A stretch of 64,000 nucleotides of DNA from JAHBNG01 sp039028975 (GTDB lineage: Bacteria > Chloroflexota > Anaerolineae > Caldilineales > Caldilineaceae). Both the position numbers and the translations under genes were made by a program. Below are positions 8,520 to 17,275 of the stretch, in pieces (the first letter of the stretch is position 1; the number at the start of each line of letters is the position of its first letter). The notes under the pieces are model-generated. The model did not search any database and was not told the origin of the DNA. It was given only the letters and a program-made list of their open reading frames with translations. Location: contig JBCCHB010000038.1 in NCBI GenBank assembly GCA_039028975.1, forward strand, positions 1-64,000. Direction: 5' to 3'.

Positions 8520-11003
8520 TTACAGTTGGCGATCTGCGCCAAAGACCGAGGGGGCACCCCAGAAATAAGGATGTTTATAGTTGGACTCCTTTTCCGTCAT
8601 CAAGGCTTGCTGCGCCTGCCGAAGTGCAGACGCCACGCTACTGCCTTGTTTCATAAAGGAGACACATTTAGACATGAGAAGGAACGCTGCCTGATCTTCA
8701 ACCTCCCAATGGTTGGCAACAACTGACGTTGCGCCAGCATAGAGAAATGCCCTAACTAATCCCATCATCTCATTGCCGATTAGATAACCTCTGCCAGTCT
8801 CACACGCGTTAATAATGACTATCGGATTTTTTAGCTGGAGACTGGAGATATCGGTTACCGTTAAATATTCATTGGCTAATTGGACGAAACTAGCACTGGC
8901 ATTGCCCTTTTTATATTGACCGTGAGCAGCAATATAGATCAAATCGGCTTTTTCTGCAGCGGCAGTGAAGGCTTCTTTGCGCGCGTCTTTGTCAATAAGC
9001 AATGTAGCGTTGGCAAACTGGCCGGAAATCCACGTTGCCTCTTGAATGGTGTTAGGCAACTTATCAATCTCATCATCAATGGCGGAATTACCAACAGCCA
9101 ACAGCTTTACACCTACTCTGGCTTGTTCTGCAGTAGATGCCTTTGATGTAAGAATTAGCCATGCCGTTATGTTTGGAACGACGTTAATTGTGTGCGTCTG
9201 TGAAAAATACTGTTTATGTTTTTCGTTATACAAACAGGGGATCGGCATGTTACTAAGCAAGCCATCCGGAGAGATAACGATATTTTCATAGCGTTCTAGC
9301 CAAGATTCTAGAGGGGCAAAATAGCAAGTGTACCATCGGGTTAACGCTTCAGGTTGCGATTCTTCCATGCGGGAGGTCTCAACACCGCGCAGCCCCACTT
9401 CCCACTCTGTGCTACTTAAAACTTGATAAAGCGAGAAAGGTCGCTTTTCTATTAGGCCGCTTGAATCAATTAAAAATCCCCAAACCATATTGCGTACAAC
9501 AGCAAAATTGATAACCAGTGTATCTGTGTCTAGGCAATCTGCAATCTGCTCGATAGTGGCGTAATTACCCCGTAATAGATCTTCATCTCTTACAGACAGT
9601 TCATGCTGATTAGCAAGGATTTCCACCAGTGCTTTTGATTTGCAGCTTTCGATTACGTTGAATGCGTCAGCATAGTCCTTAGTCTGTAAATGTAACTCAA
9701 TCAATTCATGATATGCGACTAACTTGTCCTCCAGATATCCCATCCGATTCATGTCGATCTTCATATGGTTCCAGACTTGTTCGATATCCTGTATGGCCGT
9801 AGCAAATGTCTCTTTCGCCATGTGAATGTTATTTTGTGCTCGAAATGCACGCGCCAGCCATAATGTAGCTAGGTATGAGATCTCGGGATTCTGACTTGCA
9901 AAATCACTATTTTTTATCGAGCCAAAATCTTCGATTGCCGTCTGGATATCACCAGAACAAAGCTTTATCTGCGTCAACAGCAATTGCGAATAGAAATACT
10001 CGCGACTCATGCCTGATTCGTGAGTACTCTCTTGTATGTTTTGAAGGTTAAATTTTTTGACTTTTTCCCATTGGCCGACATGGATTAGCCACTCTGCTTC
10101 ATACAAATCGATAAGACAAAATTCTTGCAATGCAAGTTGCTCGTCCAGTCGATTACGGCTATTGCGGGCTTCTGCAAAGGCATTTTCTATTTTTCGTGAA
10201 TGGGGAGCCTTCAATATCAGCATCCATGCTTTATTCATTAAGATACGGGTAGTCAGTACCCAGAAAATTTTTTTCTCTTTGTGTGGCAACAATGCCTCTT
10301 CGGCTTTATCAAATGCATCTTGAGCGCCTTCATATTGGCCTAATTGAGTTAAGGTTATACCAGTACTGTTGTACGCTGTAACAGTTTTGAATACGGAATC
10401 CATATCATAACGATCTATATTGCTGGATACCTCCCGATATCGGGCATAAGATTTTAGGGCCTCATCAAATAACCCCATCGATTCATAAACCATGCCCATA
10501 TTCAAACTTAAGTCGGCTAGCTTTTGTTGATCCTGTGGTCCACCTTGAGAAAGAATTTCACCAGAATCTTTTGCCAGCCGAATGGACTGGGGATATTTTC
10601 CTAACTGAGCAAGAACCCAAATCCATCCGAGACTCATCCAGGCTCGTTCACGTTCCATATTCTGCGAACGCAAAATTCTGTCTGCCTGTGTGAAATAGAG
10701 ATTAGAACGTTTCATATCCCCATCTCCATATAGGTAATAGACATTTCCTGCTGTCCAATAGACAATTGCTGTACAGACTATGTTCTTCAGTTCTTCAGAA
10801 ATAAAGAGCATCAGAAGAACACCCTCTTTGGCATTCTGATGCATTGAAATTGCAAGCTTTTGAGCGATAGCTTTCCATTCCTCAAACTGCTCTCGTGGAT
10901 TTTCCAAAAGACGTTGAATGGTATGCTCATGGTAATCAATGTCAAGCAAATTGCACAGCTTCTGGACAAGATCCATTAAATAGTCGTGTTTGGCATCGTT
11001 CAT
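8520..11003 (-). CDS. TPR-CHAT protein, caspase-like cysteine protease
   Basis: The 827-residue protein has an alpha-helical TPR array (roughly residues 60-450, several units of the GMVYESMGLFDEALKSYARY type) followed by a C-terminal CHAT domain. The expected dyad is present: His in YIAAHGQ (about 694) and Cys in NACETGRG (about 735), with the downstream GATSVVANHWEVED block typical of the family. Its ATG overlaps the stop of the preceding gene as TAATG, implying coupled translation. Known: CHAT proteases (separase/caspase clan CD) act as inducible effectors or regulators, for instance Csx29 in type III-E CRISPR. Inferred: it cleaves a partner, plausibly the upstream gene product. No signal peptide, so cytosolic. 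Confidence 0.92.
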   Translation of the reverse strand: MNDAKHDYLMDLVQKLCNLLDIDYHEHTIQRLLENPREQFEEWKAIAQKLAISMHQNAKEGVLLMLFISEELKNIVCTAIVYWTAGNVYYLYGDGDMKRSNLYFTQADRILRSQNMERERAWMSLGWIWVLAQLGKYPQSIRLAKDSGEILSQGGPQDQQKLADLSLNMGMVYESMGLFDEALKSYARYREVSSNIDRYDMDSVFKTVTAYNSTGITLTQLGQYEGAQDAFDKAEEALLPHKEKKIFWVLTTRILMNKAWMLILKAPHSRKIENAFAEARNSRNRLDEQLALQEFCLIDLYEAEWLIHVGQWEKVKKFNLQNIQESTHESGMSREYFYSQLLLTQIKLCSGDIQTAIEDFGSIKNSDFASQNPEISYLATLWLARAFRAQNNIHMAKETFATAIQDIEQVWNHMKIDMNRMGYLEDKLVAYHELIELHLQTKDYADAFNVIESCKSKALVEILANQHELSVRDEDLLRGNYATIEQIADCLDTDTLVINFAVVRNMVWGFLIDSSGLIEKRPFSLYQVLSSTEWEVGLRGVETSRMEESQPEALTRWYTCYFAPLESWLERYENIVISPDGLLSNMPIPCLYNEKHKQYFSQTHTINVVPNITAWLILTSKASTAEQARVGVKLLAVGNSAIDDEIDKLPNTIQEATWISGQFANATLLIDKDARKEAFTAAAEKADLIYIAAHGQYKKGNASASFVQLANEYLTVTDISSLQLKNPIVIINACETGRGYLIGNEMMGLVRAFLYAGATSVVANHWEVEDQAAFLLMSKCVSFMKQGSSVASALRQAQQALMTEKESNYKHPYFWGAPSVFGADRQL

Positions 11004-11740
11004 TATGAATTCTCTACATTCGCGATATTCTGTAAATCAATCCCCTTGATTTTATAAACTTGAGTATCTAAAGAAAATTGAAATGTATATTTGCCTGCGG
11101 GTAATTCATCGAATGCGACAGTCCCATCTTGCCACGGCTGTTCATCCTCTATCGCTCCGGCTGGCTCAACTATTATTTGCGCAGGAGAATGTGCCACGTT
11201 TGGCTTAGTATCAGGATCAGTACCGGCTATTTTGCATATCAGGAGATATGTGTCCTCGTCTTCTGTGCTAGTGGTCAAATCAATCTGAATTTCAAAGTCA
11301 CCATTAGGGGCGTCAATGCGAGTGGGCGAGACTCGGAAATCTTGCCCTCGAAAGGTCATCGCCCCACCACGAAACGCACCTGCGGCCACGAGATCAAAAC
11401 CGGGAAAGATCAATTCACTGATTGTATCTGATACCTGCTTCCACAGGCCTAGTATAGATGACTCGAGGGAAGATTCTGTTTCATCTGTTGAGCTTAGAAT
11501 TCCCATAATGTCGGTTTGTTCTGCCATTAATAACAATCGATATGCTTCCTCGGCTTCGGGATCATACTGGAAATGTTGCCAAAGTTGGGGAAAACGTGTT
11601 TGCAGCTCTTCATCGGACAGAGGCGTCTCTGCCGCGGCGGTCATCTGCATTAGTAGTTCATCTTCATCCAATAGAACACCCATAACATTCAACAAGAGGG
11701 AGCGGTATTGTTCTGAATGTGTATCTAACGAATATTTCAT
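11003..11740 (-). CDS. Uncharacterised beta-rich protein between ECF sigma and CHAT genes
   Basis: I do not recognise the family. The 245-residue protein has an acidic helical N-terminal half (about 1-110, with LLDEDELL and LSDEELQ) and a C-terminal beta-sandwich-like half (about 115-240) ending in a YTFQFSLDTQVYKIKGIDL segment. There is no signal peptide, transmembrane helix or Cys/His zinc site, so it is not a classical membrane or ZAS anti-sigma factor. AAGGAT precedes the ATG. Its place between an ECF sigma gene (103 bp upstream) and a TPR-CHAT gene (overlapping) suggests a regulator of the sigma factor or a substrate of the protease; both roles are inference. Confidence 0.75.
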   Translation of the reverse strand: MKYSLDTHSEQYRSLLLNVMGVLLDEDELLMQMTAAAETPLSDEELQTRFPQLWQHFQYDPEAEEAYRLLLMAEQTDIMGILSSTDETESSLESSILGLWKQVSDTISELIFPGFDLVAAGAFRGGAMTFRGQDFRVSPTRIDAPNGDFEIQIDLTTSTEDEDTYLLICKIAGTDPDTKPNVAHSPAQIIVEPAGAIEDEQPWQDGTVAFDELPAGKYTFQFSLDTQVYKIKGIDLQNIANVENS

Positions 11741-11843
11741 ATATGATTTATCCTTTCAACTATGACAGGTATTGTTCAAGTAACGAGCTTCAGCCATCGT
11801 CTATAAGAGAGAATTTGTGAGCAAAGAGCGCGATATTCGACTG

Positions 11844-12392
11844 TTATAAACAAGATTCCATATCCGGGTAACCATGGTCCTCCATACACTTTCGTAATGC
11901 ATTGCGAGCGCGCTCGGCCATTTTCCTCGTGTTTGCATAAGTGCGCTCGATTTGTTCGCCGACCTCCCTGAAGCCCAGTTCATCAAAGTAACGGAAGATG
12001 ATTACTTGGTGCAATATCTCCTTTTCTTCCATTAGCTTACGCATACATTGCTCTAATTGCCTTAGTGCCTCTATGTGGGTTAATGGTATCCCAGGTGGCG
12101 ACTCAGTATTTGGAGGGATCTCATTGCCCTCGCGTACCAACTTGCGAATCTCGTTATTTACTGCATTAGTACAGATTTGTGCACACCAAGCAGGAAAACT
12201 CTTTGGCTCCCGCAATGTCGGCAATTTGGTATAAACAATTTCGAATGCTACTTCTGATGCCGCTACCCCCAGCTCGCGAGTCTGCCCCTTCTTATATGCA
12301 TAAGATACACATAAATGGACTATCATTTTTCGGACTTCCTCCCAAGCATCTGGATCGCCCTGCAACAAACGCTTAACTAGATCTTTGCTCAT
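11844..12392 (-). CDS. ECF-type RNA polymerase sigma factor
   Basis: A 182-residue protein with a sigma region 2-like N-terminus (LLQGDPDAWEEVRKMIVHL, then FPAWCAQICTNAVNNEIRK at about 70-88) and a sigma region 4 helix-turn-helix near 130-170 (LGFREVGEQIERTYANTRKM). Length is typical of ECF factors. AAGGAG lies ten bases before ATG 12392. It heads the unit with the beta-rich protein and the TPR-CHAT protease, all on the minus strand. It probably controls this unit and perhaps the secreted proteases downstream (inference). No autoregulatory promoter motif could be recognised. Confidence 0.88.
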   Translation of the reverse strand: MSKDLVKRLLQGDPDAWEEVRKMIVHLCVSYAYKKGQTRELGVAASEVAFEIVYTKLPTLREPKSFPAWCAQICTNAVNNEIRKLVREGNEIPPNTESPPGIPLTHIEALRQLEQCMRKLMEEKEILHQVIIFRYFDELGFREVGEQIERTYANTRKMAERARNALRKCMEDHGYPDMESCL

Positions 12393-12920
12393 TTAGGTTG
12401 CTCCTTAATGAAACATGGCTACGTGAACATGATGATCTATAAATCGCTTCAGAGGACATCCTAAAGGTCTACATCTTTGGTTTTACTGTCATCAATGTCA
12501 TCACATCTGGGGGTAGACGCCATGCGTGTTCATTGCCTAGTGGTACTCAAAATTTTGAATCAGTCTTTTGCAATAATGCCAGCGTATTCGTGGATTTCAA
12601 AATTTTTCGATAAATACGAATTGCTTGCATCCTGGAAAACGCTGTGAGCTCGCTCGTATTCTGTGAGTAAACAGGTCTATTATAATAGAGGCTTAAATGC
12701 CAAAATTGTGACAAGAATTGTTACAAAAATGGTGAGATCACGAAGTGAGATAGGTGGGCAAGCGGAGGTAAGGGTGAGATTGTCTGACAGGAATGAGGAA
12801 AGCACCCAACATTGAGAATGCTGTTCTGTAAAGTTGCTGTGCTTTCGCTATTTGAGATGCTCTTCGGCCAAGGCAAACGCTTATTGACGAAGATATGATT
12901 GACTGAGAATCAGAGACGTA
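12393..12920. other. Non-coding region upstream of the ECF sigma unit
   Basis: About 530 bases with no supported gene. It must contain the promoter of the sigma-CHAT unit. A 15-base string aaattgtgacaagaa at 12703-12717 also occurs at 2194-2208 upstream of the S8 protease, and a small palindrome (ctattataatag) lies at about 12677-12688. Neither is enough for a call. Confidence 0.4.
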
Positions 12921-13178
12921 TTAGAAAGAGACATCACGTGGTTTGTTCGATAGTCTATTCACTTCCACTTCGGCAAAAATAGGCAAAAGCGTTTCATCAT
13001 TGGACCAAGCGCCACAGAGTTCATCAATCTGAACACGCTTTTGGACCAACGAGAGGGGGCTTCTTTGAACTAGGTGGCCAAGCTGTCGACTTAACCATTG
13101 TTGCTCAGTTTCTGATAGGAACTGTTCAATTAACTCTAAGATTTTGGGTGCTGTGATGGTCTGAAGTTGAATGGACAT
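12921..13178 (-). CDS. Small hypothetical protein, possible orphan antitoxin
   Basis: ATG at 13178 is preferred over the longer frame from 13217 because GGGAGG stands six bases before it. The 85-residue product starts MSIQLQTITAPKILELIEQF and carries a mostly helical body ending in AEVEVNRLSNKPRDVSF. This N-terminal pattern, a short helical region setting the rank of residues, recalls small antitoxin-like proteins of Chloroflexota and cyanobacteria, but no toxin gene lies next to it. Function is not established. Confidence 0.5.
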   Translation of the reverse strand: MSIQLQTITAPKILELIEQFLSETEQQWLSRQLGHLVQRSPLSLVQKRVQIDELCGAWSNDETLLPIFAEVEVNRLSNKPRDVSF

Positions 13179-13646
13179 CGATCCTCCCTGAAAAAACAGC
13201 CAGTAAGCATATTCCATTCAGTATATCACACTTATGAGATGGCGTAGGTACACGGAGGCATTACCTCATTACAGTGATGCTTCGTGCAGTTGTAAAACAG
13301 TTGATTCGTTTGTTGGTGGAACGCCCATTGCATGAACATTTTTTTCTATAGGACAGTTCCTCGTCTGCTCGTCAACAGCAAGCGTCCCACGACAAATTCA
13401 TTTAACTCTCTTGATTCGTTGTTCATTGTATGGCTGAACGAACTACAAATTTAGACTGAAGCAAATTTTCGCTTTATCTAAGCTGTTTCGTGCGTCAATG
13501 CCAAGAGTCGGGTAGACAAGTTTTAGCGTCTACAAAACAAAACGTTCTGAATCCATCTATTCAGCAAGACAGATCACAACTTAAATCCGTTCTGTCGTAA
13601 TCCGCTGTAGTAGTCAGTACACCTACCACGCACTATTGAAACAACC
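13179..13646. other. Non-coding region
   Basis: About 470 bases between the small gene and the 3' end of the sugar ABC operon. No gene, terminator or repeat of note was recognised beyond a 17/19 match (near 13599-13617) to a stretch near 43261. Confidence 0.4.
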
Positions 13647-14537
13647 TCACCGCCCACCAAACCCTGTCATGGCAATCCCTTGAACAAAGAAGCGCTGGGC
13701 TGAGACAAAGAGCAGGACCATCGGGGCCACCATTATCGTTGCCGCAGCAAAGATGAGTTCAGTGCGGGCTGCATCGGAATCATTAAAGTAGGAGACGCCT
13801 AAAGCGACCGTGTATTGCTCTATCTGGTTGAGAAAAATGAGTGGATTCAAGAAATCCTGGTAGTGCTGCAACATGGCAAAGACACCCACGGTGGCTATAA
13901 CTGGTGTAGCAAGGGGTAAGAGGATGCGGAAGAGAATCTGAACGCGATTGGCTCCGTCGATCCAAGCCGCCTCATCTAATTCCATAGGTAATCCACGAAA
14001 AAATTGGCGCATGAGAAAGACATAGAGCGGCGTTGCAGCAAACCAATAGGGTACAATCAAAGGCAACAGCGTATTCAGCCACCGAAGCTCACGAAAGATG
14101 ACGAAACGCGGAATCAGGGTGACCACATCTGGGAGCATCATGGTAGCAATCAGCAAACCGAACCAAAAATCTCGACCAGGCCAGCTCAGGCGGGCAAAGC
14201 TGTAGGCAACCAGCGCTGATGAGACTACTGTCCCCAACACTGCTAGGACGACAACAATTGCACTGTTGAGCAAAAATCGCGCAAATGGCACCATAGTAAA
14301 GACATCGACATAGTTTTGCCAGCGGGGCCGTTCGGGTATCCACGTCACAGCAAAAACCTCGGTAGAGGCCTTAAGCGAAGAAAGGATCATCCAAGCAAAG
14401 GGCAAAAGAAAGAGGATGAACATGATCGTTAAGAATATCTGAAGCAACGTTAAGCCCAAGATATCACTAAGTTGGCGCCTGCCAGATGAACCAACCTGCA
14501 CCAGTGGGTCTGAAGCCACATTTGTATTAATCGTCAT
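13647..14537 (-). CDS. Carbohydrate ABC transporter permease (CUT1, MalG type)
   Basis: A 296-residue inner-membrane protein with about six hydrophobic segments and the cytoplasmic EAA loop ELDEAAWIDGANRVQILFRI (about residues 185-205) that docks to the ATPase. The N-terminus is cytoplasmic and the sequence matches MalG-type subunits in length. GGAGG lies nine bases upstream of ATG 14537. It is the last gene of an SBP-permease-permease operon, 38 bp after its partner. No ATPase gene is present in the operon, so a shared MsmK-type ATPase encoded elsewhere must energise it (inference). Confidence 0.92.
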   Translation of the reverse strand: MTINTNVASDPLVQVGSSGRRQLSDILGLTLLQIFLTIMFILFLLPFAWMILSSLKASTEVFAVTWIPERPRWQNYVDVFTMVPFARFLLNSAIVVVLAVLGTVVSSALVAYSFARLSWPGRDFWFGLLIATMMLPDVVTLIPRFVIFRELRWLNTLLPLIVPYWFAATPLYVFLMRQFFRGLPMELDEAAWIDGANRVQILFRILLPLATPVIATVGVFAMLQHYQDFLNPLIFLNQIEQYTVALGVSYFNDSDAARTELIFAAATIMVAPMVLLFVSAQRFFVQGIAMTGFGGR

Positions 14538-14575
14538 AACCTACCTCCTGCTGCCCAATCCCAAGTTCCCCATTC

Positions 14576-15505
14576 CTAATTCTCATAATAGACCCACCGA
14601 CGGGATGCATAAAACTGCACCAGCGTAAACGCAACCACGATAATGAAAAACTCCCAAGCCAATGCGGAAGCATAGCCCATCTTGCCAAAATTAAACCCTG
14701 TGCGCCAGATGTAGTAAACAGCAAAGAGGGTTGAATTTTCTGGCCCCCCTTCAGTCATAATGGCTGCGGGAACGAAACTTTGGAATGAATTCACAATGGC
14801 AATGACCATGTTATAGAAGATATACGGCGTCATAAGCGGGACAATGATCCGAATGATGCGCCGAAATCCATTGGCCCCATCGATAGACGCCGCTTCCATT
14901 AAGGCTGGTGGGATGCTCGTCAGACCTGCGATAAAGATAACCATTTGACGCCCAATATACCAGAGGGACATGATGATCATGGCTGGTTTGGCTAATTCAG
15001 TTGTAGAGAGCCACGCCCTAGGCGTTACCCCAAACCAACTCAAAATCACGTTAAAGATGCCATAGTCAATATGGAACATGCGTTGCCAAACCACGGCCCA
15101 AGCCACTAATGGCACGATGATGGGCAAATAGAATACTGCTCGGTAGAGGTTGCGTAGCAATACCTTTTGAGTGAGAGCCAGGGCCAGCGAAAAGGAGATG
15201 ATCAGCTGTAAAGGAACAGCTATAATGGTATAGTACGCGCTGTTATAGAGGCTAAGGCTGGCAAAATCATCGGTGAACAATCTGGTGATGTTGGTCATTC
15301 CGGTAAAACGAGGAGCTGGATCCAATACATGCCACTTATGAAAAGCTAGATAAGCCGAATAAAACATAGGAAAGGCAAAAAAGACCAGAAAGCCAATGAT
15401 AAAGGGAGCAGCAAATAGATAACCGGCCAACCATTCACTATTGAGAACTCTCTGCCATGTGGGTGTTTGTTTCGATGGTCTACCGACCGCTGTTCCTACC
15501 GCCAA
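14576..15505 (-). CDS. Carbohydrate ABC transporter permease (CUT1, MalF/UgpA type)
   Basis: A 309-residue permease with about six membrane segments and the EAA loop LMEAASIDGANGFRRIIRI. The start is TTG at 15505: GGGAG precedes it by nine bases, and no ATG fits the N-terminal alignment to the family. Together with the MalG-type protein it forms the membrane channel of a sugar importer. It lies downstream of the binding-protein gene across a hairpin-bearing gap. Confidence 0.92.
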   Translation of the reverse strand: MAVGTAVGRPSKQTPTWQRVLNSEWLAGYLFAAPFIIGFLVFFAFPMFYSAYLAFHKWHVLDPAPRFTGMTNITRLFTDDFASLSLYNSAYYTIIAVPLQLIISFSLALALTQKVLLRNLYRAVFYLPIIVPLVAWAVVWQRMFHIDYGIFNVILSWFGVTPRAWLSTTELAKPAMIIMSLWYIGRQMVIFIAGLTSIPPALMEAASIDGANGFRRIIRIIVPLMTPYIFYNMVIAIVNSFQSFVPAAIMTEGGPENSTLFAVYYIWRTGFNFGKMGYASALAWEFFIIVVAFTLVQFYASRRWVYYEN

Positions 15506-15563
15506 AATTGATCTCCCCTTTCAACCTCAACAAACGACAGTTCTGTCTACGAACTATACTGAA

Positions 15564-15619
15564 TAGATCACAATGCCAGCGAGGGGTTCTTCGGGTTCTT
15601 TGAATGATATTGTGATCTA
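15564..15619. repeat. 11-bp inverted repeat between binding-protein and permease genes
   Basis: tagatcacaat (15564-15574) and attgtgatcta (15609-15619) are exact reverse complements separated by 34 bases. It follows the terminator-like hairpin on the minus strand. It may stabilise the 3' end of the binding-protein transcript or be an operator; the sequence does not decide. Confidence 0.6.
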
Positions 15620-15630
15620 CCGATACTCAA

Positions 15631-15657
15631 AAAGGGGCAGCAGCTTGCCACCCCTTT
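15631..15657 (-). terminator. Terminator-like hairpin after the binding-protein gene
   Basis: On the minus strand aaagggg ... ccccttt forms a stem directly followed by a T-run (tttttga). It lies 20 bases past the stop of the binding-protein gene and before the permease genes. It would act as a partial terminator, giving more binding protein than permease. Confidence 0.65.
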
Positions 15658-15676
15658 ATTGCGTGCCTAAATTCAG

Positions 15677-17044
15677 CTACTGGTTGGCCCAGTACTCATC
15701 CAGCAGCGCTTGGGCTGCTTCATTCACAGCGGGCATTACTTCTGCTGCAGTTGCGCTGTTGTTGGTCAGTGGATCATAGCCAATGGGCTTAACCGCTTCC
15801 GTCCAGAACTGAGTACGGGTAACGCCACCGATGACGTCTACCTCTGATGTCTGGAATGCGTTGAGGAAGGCCGCGCCATTTTCAACCCCAAATCGTTCTT
15901 GGATGGTGGGGATCCAGAAACTTTCCAGCAGCTCAGGGCTGTTCGGTAGACGCCCTGTCAACTCTGAGAAAATCTTATTGCCATCTTGTCCACCCATGTA
16001 AGCAGCAAATTGCCAAGCGGCTTCTGCTGAATCCGTAGCCATAACGGCAACCCCTTCAGACCAACCACGATGGGGGCGGGATTCATCCGCACCTTGGGGC
16101 ATCATCACCACATCAAAATCGATTTCTTTGCCCTCTTCGCGCAAAGAGGGGCTGTCTAACCGACCAAAGTACCAGGCTCCTTCATACTTCATGGCTGCGT
16201 TGCCTGTGTCAATCGTATTGGCACCACCTTCCATATCTGCAATCGTTGGAGAAATGCCCATGGCGTAATAGACATCCTGGGCAAAAGTCTGGACCGTCTC
16301 AACGATGGTTGGATCGTCAAAGTTGGCGGTTGTAGGATCGACCAATTCATCAAACTCTTGCGCACCGGCAGCGCGAATCCAGTGGATATCTCGTACCCAG
16401 TTACCATTGGCCTGATAGCCAAACATCTTGTTGTCGCCTTCTGTGTTGGTAAGCGCTTCGGCCATGCTGAAGAAGTCTTCCATCGTCCAATCGTCAGTGG
16501 GGTAGTCCAAGCCAGCTTCATCAAATGGTGCCTTGGCATAGAACATGACCATGGTCGCCATTTGTAGGGGTATGAGGTAGCGACTACCGTTACGCTTGGT
16601 GCTCACCTCGATGGTGTTAGTTTCAGGGTAAATGTTGTCCAGCCCAGCATCAGCAACCCACTCATCAATCGGTGCCAGCAGATCCCGGTCCGCATAGGTT
16701 TGCCATTCCCAACCTTGGAAGGAAGCAATATGGGGCGGTGTGCCACCAGCAACCATGGTTTGAAGTTTGGTATAGAAGTTGCTACCAGGATCAGGAACGC
16801 CCGTTGCACTGACCGTTATCCCTTGACCTTGGCCATTAAAGTTATCAACAAGTGTGGACCATGCGGGATCATCAGCTACATCACCCCATGCCAGAAATTC
16901 AATAGCGGTATCTTCTGCTGCAGCACCGCCCCCCCCAGCAGGAGCGCCGGCGGGTGCCGGACAGGCGGCGAGTAGAGCCATAGATGCACCGGCTACCCCA
17001 GACAGGGCCAAAAATTTTCGGCGACTCAGTGGTTTATTTGTCAT
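15677..17044 (-). CDS. Sugar ABC transporter solute-binding lipoprotein (family 1), Tat signal
   Basis: The 455-residue protein starts with a twin-arginine motif SRRKFLAL and a lipobox-like LLAAC (Cys about 28), followed by a Gly-Ala-rich spacer. The mature part is a family 1 (MalE-like) binding protein with the PPHIASFQGWEWQTYADRD and EGAWYFGRL type segments. AAGGAG precedes ATG 17044. It is the first gene of the operon with two CUT1 permeases. The substrate cannot be told from sequence; a sugar or sugar derivative is expected. Confidence 0.92.
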   Translation of the reverse strand: MTNKPLSRRKFLALSGVAGASMALLAACPAPAGAPAGGGGAAAEDTAIEFLAWGDVADDPAWSTLVDNFNGQGQGITVSATGVPDPGSNFYTKLQTMVAGGTPPHIASFQGWEWQTYADRDLLAPIDEWVADAGLDNIYPETNTIEVSTKRNGSRYLIPLQMATMVMFYAKAPFDEAGLDYPTDDWTMEDFFSMAEALTNTEGDNKMFGYQANGNWVRDIHWIRAAGAQEFDELVDPTTANFDDPTIVETVQTFAQDVYYAMGISPTIADMEGGANTIDTGNAAMKYEGAWYFGRLDSPSLREEGKEIDFDVVMMPQGADESRPHRGWSEGVAVMATDSAEAAWQFAAYMGGQDGNKIFSELTGRLPNSPELLESFWIPTIQERFGVENGAAFLNAFQTSEVDVIGGVTRTQFWTEAVKPIGYDPLTNNSATAAEVMPAVNEAAQALLDEYWANQ

Positions 17045-17275
17045 TTAATTTTCTCCTTAAATCTAAATTTGACATGGTACTATGAGGATTAAAGTGTCGT
17101 TAGTAATGACCTACAGATATCCAGATAATCGCTTTCCGGTATGATTGACGCATAGCGCCGACTTCGCGTTCAACAGTCTAAACGGATTCTAATAAAGAAA
17201 TTCGTAGAATCCACTGAGGAAAATCATTTTCTGAATGACTAATGACTATAGTATCGTTTTTTTGCGTAACAACGC

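Noticed and set aside
8520..12392. A type III-E CRISPR (Craspase) locus
   Set aside because: The TPR-CHAT and sigma genes are present, but no gRAMP/Cas7-11, Cas1 or repeat array is visible in the window.
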